Assembly: GCA_019722365.1 (NCBI GenBank)
Contig: JADFUC010001705.1
Span: forward strand, 62,001-126,000
Origin: Lithospermum erythrorhizon
Taxonomy: Eukaryota > Streptophyta > Magnoliopsida > Boraginales > Boraginaceae
DNA: 64,000 bases
Reading direction: 5' to 3'
Positions 41,567-53,530 of this stretch are shown here, piece after piece. Both the position numbers and the translations under genes were made by a program. The notes under the pieces are model-generated. The model was not told where the DNA came from and searched no databases. It saw only the letters and a list, made by a program, of their open reading frames with translations. How positions within the stretch are numbered: position 1 is the stretch's first letter; the number at the start of each line of letters is the position of its first letter.

Positions 41567-41883
41567 AAAAAAAAAAAAATATGAGACCAATGAACATGGA
41601 TTTTATTATCAAAAAATTCAAAAAAATCGAAACTTTAACAAAGCCATGAATTTTGATTATAAGAAAAACAAAAAAAAAAAATTCGAACTTTTAACAAACC
41701 CATGAATTTTTTATTATCAAAATACCCAAAAAACCGAACCTTTAACAAAATCATGAATTTTTATTATCAAAAAATTCGAAAACTCGGACCTTCAACAAAC
41801 ACATGAATTTTTAATATAAAAAAAATCAAACTTTTAACAAACCTACGAATTTTTATTATCAAAAAATCAAACATTTAATAAGC
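41567..41883. repeat. 50-bp minisatellite, right array (inverted)
   Basis: About six tandem units whose complement is the unit of the array at 31812-32111: here 'aacaaacccatgaattttt', 'ttattatcaaaa' and 'acccaaaaaaccgaac'. Orientation is opposite to the left array. Confidence 0.9.
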
Positions 41884-44205
41884 GAAAAAAAAATGAAGCG
41901 ATGAAAAAAGCGAAAAAAAAAAAAACAAAAACAAAAAAGCGAAAACATAAGAACAAAGGCTTACTTGGTGAAGATTTTGGTTCAAAGTTTAATCTTTTTG
42001 AAATTTTGCCAATGGAGCAAGTTGGGTGGAAATTTGGGAAATGAAAATGATGGAGGGAAAATGAAGAGGGCATGAAGAATTAGAAGGGAAGAAGGGACAT
42101 TTTAGTACATTCGTAGGGGAGGAGTGTTATTAAGCAAATAAAAAAAGGAAGGTGTTATTCCTTAAGACAAAATTCAAAAATGTGTTATTGATCCAAATTC
42201 CTCGTACAAAATAGTACTTAAGCGACAAGCAAAGAGATTAAAATGCGTCTATGCTAAATAGCGACAATGACGAGATGTGGTGGACATACTTTGACAATTC
42301 GAGTTGAAAAAACGATGAAATAAGACAGTTTTCCCATTTTTCGTCGTAGTTTGTGAATTACTAAAATTAAAATAAACTAGACCTTAATAAAAATAACAAT
42401 TTTTCGTTTTAACATGATCGTTCTGAAAAGAGTAATGTTATATCGTTTTAATGTCTATGTAAAGAAGTACACAAAAAGGATGAAAAGTTTCTTCTTTTCA
42501 AATTAGGCTAAATTTCATACGAGGCACACGAATTTATAGAAATCATTTGAATAGATCTTGAGCTTTTTAAGCTTTTCGAATAGGCCTTTGAGGTTGATTT
42601 TTGAAGATGCAAGGCTTTTTGAAAAAAATATTTTGGCATTTAATTCTTTAATAGGTAAAATTTAAGGGCAAAATAGAAAAATTATATATATTATCTTTAT
42701 GGAGTGCAAAATTTTAAAATAGAATACTTAGTGGATAAATTTTTAATAATAATTTTTAATTAATTTAATTAAAAAAAAAACAATCATCTTCAATCTTACT
42801 AAAAATAAATGCATGCAAATGTTTTATCTGCCGTTTATACGGTAGCAAAAAGCGAGTTTTTAAAGTATAATTCATTTAGAATGCGAAAAAGTATTTTTCT
42901 TCAAAAATAAATAAATGCGGGTTTATACGCGTACTTCAGATATCAATTATCATTCTTTACAATAACAGACATATTCTTGAGGGAGCTCATCTCCAATGCT
43001 TCTGAGTTCTGATGCATGCCCATTACCCCTTCTTCTATCCCCATTTACTACTCTTCAATTATTATCTGAATAAACACTCACCGATAAGGATGTATTTGGG
43101 TAATGCTGACTCTTCTAAGCTCGAAATTCATGTGCCTTTCTTGATAAATTATTCAGTATTAGTAATTCATTTTTTGTTTTTGTTTTTTTTTAATCGAAGT
43201 CTCGTATTTGGATTAAACCTGATGGGACAATTCGGAGTTGGATTTGTTTTTATTTTGAAAACTGAGTGTACCAAACATATTTTGATTCTAATTTAATAAC
43301 ACATAAATAAAAACATGATTTCATTTTTAATTTATGGAGTAATTTACTAAAAACAAAAATAGAAAACAATGATAGTTTCCAAAGGGATCCTAAATGATTC
43401 TAGTTAATGGCACCTCATATGAATTTAGTGGAACCACTAGCCACTCAAAATAGATGTTGTAAAATGCTTAATACTACGTAGTCACCAAGAGTACCAACAA
43501 GGAGCTAGGACAAGTTTGACATAATAAAAATTAATTTTTCACGCACTCCAAAATATTAAAAAGTGCATTTGATCAATCAAATAAGAAATAAATTATTTTT
43601 GTATTATGAGTAATCCTAAGGTGATCCTGACAACCAAACAAGGGAAGACCAATAAATTCTTGGGACTGACATCATGTACTGTGTCCCAATTCAATAATTC
43701 ATCTATCAACAGAGAGAGAATATAAATTCATTAATTAGATTAGAGAGAGAAAGCTTCCAATATCAAATCCAAAAGTTTGAAACTCTCTGACTAAGGAATC
43801 ATCACGATGATGGCGGTATCGTAATAAACGGAAATAGGTGGGATGTGCGCCGATTAGCGGGGATTTGAGCTTTCGTTTTAAATGCAATTACGTTATTTGT
43901 GTGATTTCGAATCTACTGTGGCAGCATGATGAGGTAGGATGGCGATATTTAACATTCGACTCTTTACGAGTAGAATTTATGCCATGTGGGGCACTTCAAT
44001 ACAAATCCATTTGTTGTTTTGTGCCATGTGGGGCACTTCAATGTCCTACTATCCCCTATTCACACTCTAGGCCCTTCAACTTTGTTTCTTTATTTATAAA
44101 TAATTTTTAAAATTTATGAAAAGTCAATACTTATTTGTATTAATATACGGAGTAATAAAGTCATTTGAATTACAACTAATAGCTAAATGATTTTTTTTGA
44201 TGATA
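41884..44205. other. Intergenic AT-rich DNA
   Basis: 41884-42190 looks like the continuation of the repeat carrying the minisatellite; its minus-strand ORF (41867-42073) is mainly phenylalanine-rich from A runs. 42200-43800 has no recognisable gene. At 43978-44043 a 20-bp 'gccatgtggggcacttcaat' block occurs twice, 41 bp apart. Plus ORFs at 43012-43296 and 43838-44110 have no motif support. Confidence 0.35.
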
Positions 44206-44466
44206 TCTTTCCCTCAGTTTTAGTTGTCGTTTTTAGTAAAAAAATTATTTTTTAGTTATTTTTTAACATAATAAATCTTTCATTACAACATTTTTATATT
44301 ATTTTGATGTAATTTTTTTATTAGTTTTTATAACACAAATTAGCAATCGTCGATGATATTGTTTCGTTGATTGTCAAATTCCTCACGTTAATGTAATTTT
44401 TTGATAAATTTTAACTTCGCTTAATTTATGTACGAATATCTAAAATAACAACTAAAAAAAAAAGAG
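44206..44466. mobile_element. Stowaway-like MITE
   Basis: A 261-bp AT-rich element with TA on both sides (44204-44205 and 44467-44468). The left end 'tctttccctcagttttagtt' and the complement of the right end 'ctcttttttttttagttgtt' are imperfect inverted repeats sharing the TTTTAGTTGT core. That core is also present in the MITE at 21647-21905, which suggests the same family. Confidence 0.6.
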
Positions 44467-45336
44467 TATTATATACTAACAAAACGTTAAAGAAGAAAAA
44501 CTGCATGTATATAAATAGATAAAGCAAGATTAAATGAAAAACTCGTACATGCATCGTAAAAATGTAATAAAGCATGAAACAAAAGGACGATTCGTCCAAT
44601 AAATTTGTATTTCAAGGACTATTATTACATTAATTCAAACTCCAAAAACTAAATCTTGTAATTTAAACCGTTTGAAATGTACAATTATCTCATTTTATTT
44701 GTCTAACCACAAGTTCATACTAAATCTATATACTCTTCTTTGTCATAATTCCAATGTTATTATTTTTGAATTATGTCTAGAAGCCCCACAAGTAGTAGCT
44801 ACTTACTGACTAGAACAAACATGTCTTGGCTGTTAGTGCTGTCCATTGCTGACAGTTGCTTGTTTTAGCAGATGCCTTTTTCCACCTAAATCAGTTTGTC
44901 TTCTATTTTCATCACATACTTTTTGCATGAATTGATGCCTGTTACTTCTACTTTCAGTTTCTTGAGTCTTGATGTATTTGATGTCATAGTTGACCCTTTT
45001 ATGCTTAATGAGAACCATTTTAGCTGTTAAAAGTTTAAAAAAAAAAAGACTTCTTTTTGCTCAACCACTTCATGGTTTTTTGTCAAAATAAAAAATGCCC
45101 TTCATGTTTCATGTGTTTATGTAATTAACAACCATGTGAAAGTGTGAAATTTTAGCTCAAAAAGTCATTTTTACAAGGTTGCAACTGTTGGGTATTGGTG
45201 GAATTCAATAGTCTGCATTGGTTGAAATGAGTTGTTGTTAGTTTATTATATATAGTAGCTCAGAGGGGTTAGGTGATTTTATTGATTGACTTTTTTGCTT
45301 ATTAGTATTTTCTTGAATCAATTCGGAAACGACCTT
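44467..45336. other. Upstream region of the USP-kinase gene
   Basis: AT-rich, no ORF of note. It should contain the promoter. A 'tatatatagta' at 45247-45257 is a possible TATA box about 225 bases before the start codon, but the transcription start is unknown. Confidence 0.35.
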
Positions 45337-45418
45337 GGTATTGTCACACGTGTAAGGTTGTGTACTATCCGATACCCTTACCCCGCTTAGTGAGAGCCTC
45401 CGGAGTGGACTCATGTTG
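45337..45418 (+). mobile_element. SINE-like fragment just upstream of the USP-kinase gene
   Basis: 'gtaaggttgtgtactatccg', 'acccttaccccgcttagtga' and 'gagcctccggagtgga' match the eudicot SINE pattern also seen, inverted, at 20683-20782. It ends about 60 bases before the start codon, so it is in or next to the 5' leader. Confidence 0.5.
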
Positions 45419-45477
45419 ATTTGTAGTGTTTCTTGGTTTTTGGGATTGTTAAGAAGCTGACTATTTTGTGGGGTGAG

Positions 45478-48400
45478 ATGAATTTGAAGCAGAAAAGTGG
45501 AAAAGAAGGAAAGTTGGAAGTGGTGAAGAGAGTTGTTGTTGTTGCTGTGAAAGCTTCTAAAGAAGTTTCAAGAACTGCTGTTGTGTGGGCTTTGACTCAT
45601 GTGGTTCAACCTGGGGATTGTGTGAAGCTGGTTGTGGTCATTCCTGCTCATATTTCAAGTAACCTTCTTCAATGTTGTTTCACATTTATGTAAAATATGC
45701 CTTCAATATTAATCTTTTTTTCTTAATTTTGTTACTGAAATTGTTAGTTCTTAATGATAAGTTTTATTAACTATTGATTTATGTATGCATAAGTGCATAA
45801 TAGTTATGATTTTGCCTATCATTTTCTTAAATTGTTAGACAGAATTCTAATTTATCACCTTTCAAACTTGAAAACTTGATGTGAGTTGACCAACTAGCTT
45901 AATGCCACATACAATCATGTGTATGTTGAAACTAGGATCTGGCTTATTCCATTAGAAATAAGATCCAATTAATTGATATTGATATATGGCATAAAATAGT
46001 TGCACAAAATTTTAGTATTATGCCAAATGTAGCTGTAACTGTTAAACCTATCGGAATTGCTATCCTCTTGTTTTCCGCAATTCCCCTTCAGTTGTTAGTT
46101 CCCTTTATCTGTCCTGTCAATACCCTGACATATGCAATTAACTTTTTAGACCAAAAGAGATGGAATTTCCCCAGATTTAATAGTGATTGTACTGCTAGCC
46201 GGTGGAGATCGTTGGCGGGGACAGTTTTGGATAAAAAAGATTTTATTACAGACTCATGTAGCGATATGATGATACAGCTTCAGGATGTTTATGATCCTGA
46301 TAAGGTAAGGGAATCTACATAGTTTTGGAACTGATTGTATCCTACATAGTTGCCAACACCTCTGTCGCCGCCCTCTACAGATAACGGTGAAGATAAAAGT
46401 GGTTTCTGGGACACAATGTGGATCAGTGGCTGAGGAAGCCAAGAAATCTAAAGCCAACTGGGTGGTATTTGATAAGTAATGAAATTTCTTTAAACTTTTT
46501 TTTTTTCTCTTCATTTGGAAACTAAGAATTCTAACAGCCCACCATGTACCTTGTCTGTTGAACATATGGTTTTATCTTGCTTGATTAATGACAGAAAAAT
46601 GAAAAACGAAGTAATGATTTGCTTGGACCAGCTGGACTGCAATGTGGTAGTTATGAAAAAGTCACAACCGAAAGTGCTTCGTCTGAATCTAATAGGTTCA
46701 CCTAATATGCAATCTGATGCTTTTAGCAGTTCAGAATTATTTGGAAAATGCTTGGGCAACCCTGAAATGCTGGATGTGACTAGGGTACCAAATGTGACTC
46801 CAGCTAGCAGTCCAGAGCATACATCTTCTATGACCACCGGAGTTGAGATATCCTCAGTTTCAAGCTTAGATCTCTCTAACTCTCCAAGATTTGTCCAGGA
46901 TGTGAATTGGCAGCTTAAGAAATATAATGTCTCATATAATGAAAGGCATCACAGTCATGATGATTCTGACTCAGACACAGACAGTGAAAAGCTTTCACCT
47001 TCAACAAGCGTGGGTTCACAGCACTGGATGACTGAAAGTCTTAGTTCTGCTAGTGACTCTTTGAGTTCAAAGGAAGATTCTCAAAGATTAAACAGCAAAA
47101 CCGTCAACTCTCCATTGAAATCCTTCGCTAGCCAGCAGTTACCCGAGCATAATAGAGAAACGGAAGCAAAAGATGACCTTCCACCTGACCTAAGCAAGAA
47201 TGTGAGAGAAATGGTGTCTCTGAAGTCAAATGCACCTCCTGGCCCTCCTCCCCTCTGTTCAGTATGCCGGCACAAAGCTCCTGCATTTGAAAAACCTGCA
47301 AGATGGTTCTCTTTTGTGGAGCTTGAATCTGCTACTGATGGATTCTCTCAAGCTAATTTTTTGGCTGAAGGTGGGTATGGAACTGTACATCGTGGAGTTC
47401 TACAAGATGGGCAAGTTGTAGCAGTCAAGCAACATAAGTTGGGCAGTACACAGGGTGACCTTGAATTCTGCTCAGAAGTTGAAGTCCTTAGCTGTGCACA
47501 GCATCGAAATGTTGTGATGTTGATTGGATTTTGTGTAGAGGACAAGAGAAGATTGCTCGTATATGAATATATCTGCAATGGTTCTCTGGATAGCCATCTT
47601 TATGGTACTACGTTTTCTCTATCATTTCCCTCCTTATTTAGATATTAGTTATTGCTTTCGTTCAGTAGTGATACCGGCTACTAAAGCTACTGACTAATTT
47701 ATCATTGAGTTCCATTTAGATCTTGGAACAGAAGATGTCTTGTGCAACATTACATATCCATTCCATCCCCATACATTGTTATTCACCAAATGATTCCAAT
47801 TGAGGCTTATGCTAGGTTCTATAACAAAGTTCACCCTTCTAGATGATGACTCTGTTACATTTTTATACTCCGTATCTCATTTCCTAACTGCTTATGCATG
47901 CTCATCATCAAACTCTGAAACCTTGATCACTCTTTCTATAATCAGTCTTAAATGCTGCTGAATAATACCCTGAACATGCTTTATATCATGTTGTTTGAAT
48001 TATAACAACGTGCTGTTTATGGTACCCTTCATTAACTTCTTCATGAGCCAAATGATTGTTGACTCATGACTTGCAGTCCGAGGACAGGATCCATTAGATT
48101 GGCCTTCAAGACAAAAAATTGCTATTGGAGCTGCACGAGGATTGCGATACCTGCATGAAGAGTGTAGAGTTGGATGTATTGTTCATCGTGATATGAGACC
48201 AAACAACATTCTACTCACTCATGATTTTGAGCCATTAGTAAGTCTCTTGATTTTTAAAAATTAAGATAATCAGGATGCAGTAGAATTCTCTTTTTAAGAT
48301 GAATAGAGACCCTCGAAAAGGATATTTCCCTATGGACATTGGATTCAAGTTCCAGTTATGTAAAATATCTTTGTTCAACTTCCTCCGTTTTTTATTGACT

Positions 48401-49921
48401 CGAGTTTTGAAATAAAGGGAGAGGGGAGGGGGACTGAAAGAAGTTTACTTTTCCGAGTATCGCATATAGAAGATTGTCCAAATATGTTTGCCTTGTACTT
48501 TGCTGAAGACAACTGGTGAATTAATTCTTGCAACCAACCGTGAGTCATAAACAATTGAATCAGAATGTCCTATGTTCAACTACTTTATTCAGCCAAATTC
48601 TCGTGGCTATCCTTTGTTTCCTGAAGCATCAATGGAACCTAATGTGCACTTATGTCTTAACATATTCGCTTTCGAATATACCAAATGTCTTCTGTTCTGA
48701 TATCTATTGCCTTTAAAAGGTAGGTGATTTTGGCCTTGCACGGTGGCAACCAGATGGAGATGTGGAAGTGGAAACGCGAATAGTTGGTACATTTGGGTAA
48801 AAATATGCCCCTACCTTCTGATTTTTCCATGTATTGAAAAAACAATCATTTAATCCATGGCCATTCTTCATTTCATAGGTACCTAGCTCCTGAATATGCC
48901 CAAACTGGTGAGATCACTGAGAAGTCTGATGTGTATTCATTTGGCGTGGTATTGGTGGAACTGGTAACAGGAAGGAAAGCAGTGGACATGACCCGCCCAA
49001 AGGGGCAACAGTTTCTGACTGAATGGGTATGCATAATAACATTTGAAAAATTTCTGTTTTTTTTTTTCTCCTTTTTTTTGTTCATTCATAAGTCAATAAG
49101 ATAGCTATTAATCTCTGTTCGTGGTGACATAAATCCCTCCCCACATTGTAATTTTTGCTTCTATATCTCTCTTAATGTGGAGCAGGCACGTCCCCTACTG
49201 GAAAAAAATGCCTTATCAGAACTCGTTGATCCACTTCTGGGGGACAGCTTCTCAGAACCAGAGGTTTCTACCATGATACATTGTTGTTCCCTATGCCTCA
49301 GGCGAGACCCTCACGTGAGGCCTCGTATGTCACAGGTAATGATAATATCTAGTACTCCGTATTTGAGACTTTGAAGGTACTAGTTCTGGTCTGAAATGAT
49401 ACCAAGAAAGGCTCTAGCTCATAGGCACCCATATTCTGGGGGTTACTTTAGACTCGAAGCTTCCTTATCCAGAACCTTTTCTTGAGCTGAAAAAATATGG
49501 AAGTCAGAATTCTGGTGAACTACTGCATGTACGATATACCAGACTGCATCACCGGTTTCTGTTCATTTCCCATAAATACATGGAGTGTATCTGCTATGTA
49601 TATGTTTTCTTAAATTATATCTTTAGCTTAGCTTTAATCCAACGAGTTCTGAAGTGTATTAGCTAGTATTCTTTTCCTGCATAATGAGCTTTTTCTGGTA
49701 ATTTGATTGTCATCATAGAACTACTCAGTTCATGTAGCTAGACTGAAGTTCCTAAGACGGTTATATACTTATATAGGATTCATTTTTCCGTGAATCATCA
49801 TAGAACGACTTCAGTTTTGCAAAATTTCATCTCATCAATAATATTACTAGTCAGTACCTCAATCGCCCATCATGCTGTGCAGGTGCTCCGGATGCTAGAA
49901 GGAGACAACAAGATGAGTTAA
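45478..49921 (+). CDS. USP-like domain / receptor-like cytoplasmic kinase
   Basis: Belongs to the plant family annotated 'inactive protein kinase SELMODRAFT_444075-like': an N-terminal universal-stress-protein-like domain (about 20-165), an S/D-rich linker with a CSVC...KAP motif (about 364-373), and a kinase domain (about 394-667). Coding exons: 45478-45658, 46150-46304, 46381-46475, 46595-47604, 48077-48237, 48720-48796, 48879-49026, 49186-49335, 49883-49921. All are GT-AG and in phase, giving 671 aa. Kinase landmarks are the glycine loop EGGYGTV (402-408), Lys422 in VAVK, Glu438, HRDMRPNN (517-524), DFG at 537-539, and APE. The catalytic-loop lysine of HRDxKPxN is arginine here, as I recall for this family. 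The start was chosen at 45478 because no ATG lies further upstream in this frame and the family starts here. The stop at 49919-49921 comes right after the kinase end RMLEGD; see the next entry. Confidence 0.9.
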
Positions 49922-50143
49922 ATGCTATTGCTTCTATGAGGAATATGTTCAAAACCAAAGACGGGGGTATATTATTTATGATTATCTTTCTTCATCTGCT
50001 TGCCTGCTCCAGAAGATGTGAAATTACCTGGCTTCACCTGTGTGACAAATGCAGGGCTCTCACAAGTCTCTTCCAGTGATCAAATTTTGTTGAGGGAAGA
50101 ACTGATGGTACCCAATACGGGTGATGCAATACGCTCATTTTAA
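49922..50143 (+). other. Out-of-frame continuation of the kinase C-terminus
   Basis: From 49883 a second frame is open past the annotated stop: '[20 protein letters not shown]' to 49966, a GT-AG intron (49967-50054), then 'LSQVSSSDQILLREELMVPN' to a TAA at 50141-50143. The intron preserves that frame exactly. This suggests the tail was once, or still is, the real C-terminus, shifted by a small indel near 49905. The alternative is that it is spliced 3' UTR open by chance. Confidence 0.5.
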
Positions 50144-50888
50144 TGAGACAAAATCATGACAGTGACTCGTTGGTTTCTGCAAGAAACTGCATCTAAATGC
50201 ATGTAACTAAAATTGGATTCTTCTTTGAGTTTTTTTTTTCTTCCCTTTCTTGTTCTTATATTTTTCTCATTTTGTATTATAGCTTATTCCAAATAGTGGG
50301 TTGGGGGGGTGGAAATTATGCTGATTTGGGTTTTAGCCTTCAGTTTATTGTTGTACGATTATACATTTGGAAATTGTAGATAATAATGAATTGAAGTTTC
50401 TAATTTCTTCACCAAAAGTTAATAATGAGTTGTTCTAGGTGAAGCTTCTGTTAGTGCAGTTCTTAGATTACTCATGAAAAGTTGAAACCAGCAGGACATC
50501 AATGTTGGTTTTTTGACACAGATTTTTTGTCTAGCGGCAATTACACAACTATGCTTGTCGATGAATCACACGAACTTTCATCTGGAATTCAAGATACTTA
50601 GAGTTAATCACTTCAGAGTGCAATCTTGAAAGGCATATTTGGAGAAACAAGTGACGAAAACTAGTGAAATGACAATAAAGAAGAAACAAGTAGCGAACAA
50701 CGATGTGAAACTGTAATTTTAACAATGAACAAACAGTTGAAAGTTACAGTTCCCATTTTTGGGAGAGTTACAAGATGGTTACCAGATGAGAGAAACCAAG
50801 GAACCATGCAAATTATTTTCAATAGTGTACAACTGTAGAAGGTCTTACAAGGACTTGCTAATCAACTGAGCTCACAGATGCTTGTCTG
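50144..50888. other. Convergent 3' UTR / intergenic spacer
   Basis: Tail-to-tail spacer between the kinase gene and CAF1. It is T-rich on the plus strand after 50220, fitting the kinase 3' UTR and polyadenylation area. The last few hundred bases should be the CAF1 3' UTR on the minus strand. No further gene is seen. Confidence 0.5.
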
Positions 50889-51710
50889 TCATTTTTCAGA
50901 GCCATTCTCTACACCAAGACCATAGAGAACGCCTGCATATTTCTCCGCACAGCCATTGAAGAAGTTGTCCTTCAACTTCATGAATGCATTAGAGGTGAGC
51001 AAGCTATCAGAACCAGCCTGATGACATATTCCAATCCTCTCAACTTCAAGGATCTCGGCAAGCTTGTTCAGTCCACCATGAAGGCTGTTGCAAAACTTCA
51101 TCAGATGCTTGATATCATAAACTATAGGGAAATATATCTTGATCAAATCAAAGAATCGCGAGTCAGTGTCGGGCAGACTCCTACGAGTCAACAATTTGAG
51201 CAAGTATCCAAAATCATAACCACTGTGGAAAGTCACCCAATGTACACCATCATTCAAGACAATCCCGGAAGACATCAACAGCTCAGAAAACCGGTTAGAA
51301 TCTATTCCCATCTCAATGTTCCTCTTAAAGTCGATCCCTGATTCCCTCAACAACTCAATTGAATCACTCGCAAAGATATCCTCGCTAACGTTAAATTCAC
51401 GGAAGTTGAACTGCCAAATGCAACACTTGCCAGTACCACAAGTGGGCAGATTACCATTCTCATCTGAGAATGTGAGACCCAACTGTATCAATTTCAGCAT
51501 ATCCACATTATCCTTCAGTGTCTGGTAGTTATAGTCGTTAATATTCTTGAAACTACCCACTGGCCGGAGAACAACACCCGGGAACTCAGTATCCATCGCG
51601 ATATAAGGATACTCATCAACTATTTCTCTCATCAAAGAAAACTCTTCTTCTAAATTAGTACTCCACACCTCCCTAATCTGAATTTTATCGCCCTTCGGCA
51701 ACTCAGGCAT
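50889..51710 (-). CDS. CAF1: CCR4-associated factor 1 (CAF1/POP2) deadenylase
   Basis: Catalytic 3'-5' poly(A) exoribonuclease subunit of the CCR4-NOT complex, shortening mRNA poly(A) tails in the cytoplasm. It is 273 aa, uninterrupted and full length for the plant family (about 270-290). The DEDDh active site is complete: Asp40 and Glu42 in MDTEFPG, Asp166 in [10 protein letters not shown], His230 and Asp235 in [11 protein letters not shown]. Other family blocks are [48 protein letters not shown] and the C-terminal LYGLGVENG. The start [16 protein letters not shown] aligns with the usual plant N-terminus. The coding sequence has no intron, as is common for plant CAF1, but the 5' UTR probably does. 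It converges on the kinase gene upstream of it. Confidence 0.97.
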   Translation of the reverse strand: MPELPKGDKIQIREVWSTNLEEEFSLMREIVDEYPYIAMDTEFPGVVLRPVGSFKNINDYNYQTLKDNVDMLKLIQLGLTFSDENGNLPTCGTGKCCIWQFNFREFNVSEDIFASDSIELLRESGIDFKRNIEMGIDSNRFSELLMSSGIVLNDGVHWVTFHSGYDFGYLLKLLTRRSLPDTDSRFFDLIKIYFPIVYDIKHLMKFCNSLHGGLNKLAEILEVERIGICHQAGSDSLLTSNAFMKLKDNFFNGCAEKYAGVLYGLGVENGSEK

Positions 51711-51778
51711 TTTTCACTATCTATTTCTTGATTTGATCAACCCCCGTTTCAGCAAAACTCCTCTTTATCCTATACGAT

Positions 51779-52522
51779 CTGCAAATATTGCAAAACATAA
51801 ATACTAGTAACATATCAAAATAGTCTAGTTTGATCTTCAATTGTAAAAATTAACAAACTTTGTGCCGTTAATTAACACGCATAACTTTGACTCGAATCAA
51901 ACTAATCATATTAATATTAATAGTAAAGTAGGATAAAAATACAATCTTTACATATATTTTTCAGCAAATATTATGCAACAAATATAAAAATATTTGAGAC
52001 CAATATAACTTTGACTTGAAATCAAACTAATTATATTCCTAGAAAAGTAGGATAAAATACAATCTTTGCATATATTATTCACCAAACATTATACAACATA
52101 TACACAAACATTTGAGCTCAAAATTTAAAAAGCCAACCATAAAAACTCATAACTACTCAATTTTCTTGAAATGAAGTCAAATAAACTGATATTTATAGCT
52201 TCAAACAGATCTCAACAAACACAAATCAAATATTAATACGAACCCATCAAGCAAATGAAGCTAACAAATCTAAGCTGAACACCATAAAAAAATGAATTTT
52301 AATTATATGTGTCAGAGAAAAACTTAAGAAAAAGTACAAAAACTAAGAAAATACTGTAGAAAGTACATGGGAAAAAAAACCCCATGTGAAAAAATCTTAA
52401 GTATACCATAAAAAATGAATTTTTAATTTTTGGGGTTAAAAAAAGTTATGAACATCAGAACATAGATAAAAAGGAAGTAAATGGGAAAAAAAAGAAGCAA
52501 AACCCATGTGAAAAAATGTTAC
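51779..52522 (-). other. Predicted intron in the CAF1 5' UTR
   Basis: On the minus strand a donor 'CCAAAG|GTAACA' lies at 52522 and an acceptor 'TTTGCAG|ATCG' at 51779, bracketing 744 bp, with a leader exon to about 52600 and 68 leader bases left before the ATG. Inside is AT-rich repeat sequence (51800-52150) related to the MITE-like repeat in the MSAP intron. Leader introns are frequent in plant CAF1 genes. Predicted from splice signals only. Confidence 0.55.
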
Positions 52523-52599
52523 CTTTGGTGAAGTGAGAGTAGAACTTTAGCTATTGGACAAAGATTTTGAAACCTCAAAACCTCGGGACCGTGTTGTTC

Positions 52600-53440
52600 A
52601 AGAAGAAAGTGGAGGGGGGGAGGGGACTTGTTTTTTGTTTTTAGATAGTCAAATTTATTTATAATAAGAATCCAACTCACACACTATAAAGTAGGATTAA
52701 AAGCCACTGGAGTCTAAGGCACACTGAAACAGTATTTAGAAACTATGAAATCACTATTTTGCTCTTAATGAAACTTCCTCAAACACGACACTTATAAATA
52801 GGGGGTTAAAATAATAATTTCACCTTTGTTGGTGACACTATTTGGAGTAACTTATAGCACCAGAGGATGTAAGAGGATATTACATCCAGACAATATTGTA
52901 ATTGATTTACAAGAATGAGCGATAAATATACAGAATATATGACAGTCTTAGAGGGGTGAATAAGGTTGATGAGTCGTTGACCGTTTTCGTCTTGTAAGCT
53001 TTTAATATAAATTTGACCAAAAATAATACTTTGAGTAATTTGTAAAGCAAATGTGGAATGAAGCCAGAAAGTAATATTAAGCAGCCTCTTTTAAAGCGAT
53101 GTTTGATTTGATTTATGAAACACAATTATAAATATATATCAATCAAACAACATGATTTGGAAGATAAACAACTTACTTTAATTGTTTCAAATCAAATACA
53201 CAAATAGAAACTTAGATAATCTTTACTTTATAATTAAGTATATTCAATCATAGATAATTAATATCACAATCAAACATATAATAGAATCCCTGGCAATTCT
53301 AGCGTATAAATAATATGAGCAATAAAGTAAAGTAGGGAAGAAGATCTGAGCTAAACTAGCGTTGTTGCGAACCCGGCAAACTGGTGTTCGACCCTCGGCT
53401 TCAGCAGGATTTTGGAAATGTAACCTCGTATATATTATCC
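52600..53440. other. CAF1 upstream region and intergenic DNA
   Basis: Should contain the CAF1 promoter on the minus strand. 'cttataaataggggg' at 52793-52807 is TATA-like but reads better on the plus strand, so it is not assigned. A (G)-rich run sits at 52614-52624. The rest is AT-rich with no recognisable gene. Confidence 0.35.
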
Positions 53441-53530
53441 GGAGTTCAACCACTCGTGGCGTACAAGCAAGCAACTCAATATATACCCTCTAGCTAACCA
53501 ACTAGACCACCTAGCTACGCCTCTAGGCAA
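53441..53530 (-). mobile_element. tRNA-derived SINE-like fragment
   Basis: The minus strand reads 'TGGTCTAGTTGG' (complement of 53498-53509), a good RNA polymerase III A-box, and 47 bases later 'GGTTGAACTCC' (complement of 53441-53451), a B-box missing one C. Order and spacing suit a tRNA-derived SINE head. It does not fold into a convincing tRNA, so a tRNA gene is not called. Confidence 0.35.

Noticed and set aside
41867..42073. Minus-strand ORF rich in F and S
   Set aside because: Composition comes from A/T runs. It lies in repeat flank and has no supported start or domain.
47081..47275. ORFs on other frames over the kinase gene (also 46254-46837, 51021-51528)
   Set aside because: Shadows of the well-supported kinase and CAF1 coding exons.
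53340..53530. Possible tRNA gene (A-box and B-box-like motifs)
   Set aside because: No cloverleaf or aminoacyl stem could be drawn and the B-box lacks a base, so it was kept only as a SINE-like fragment.
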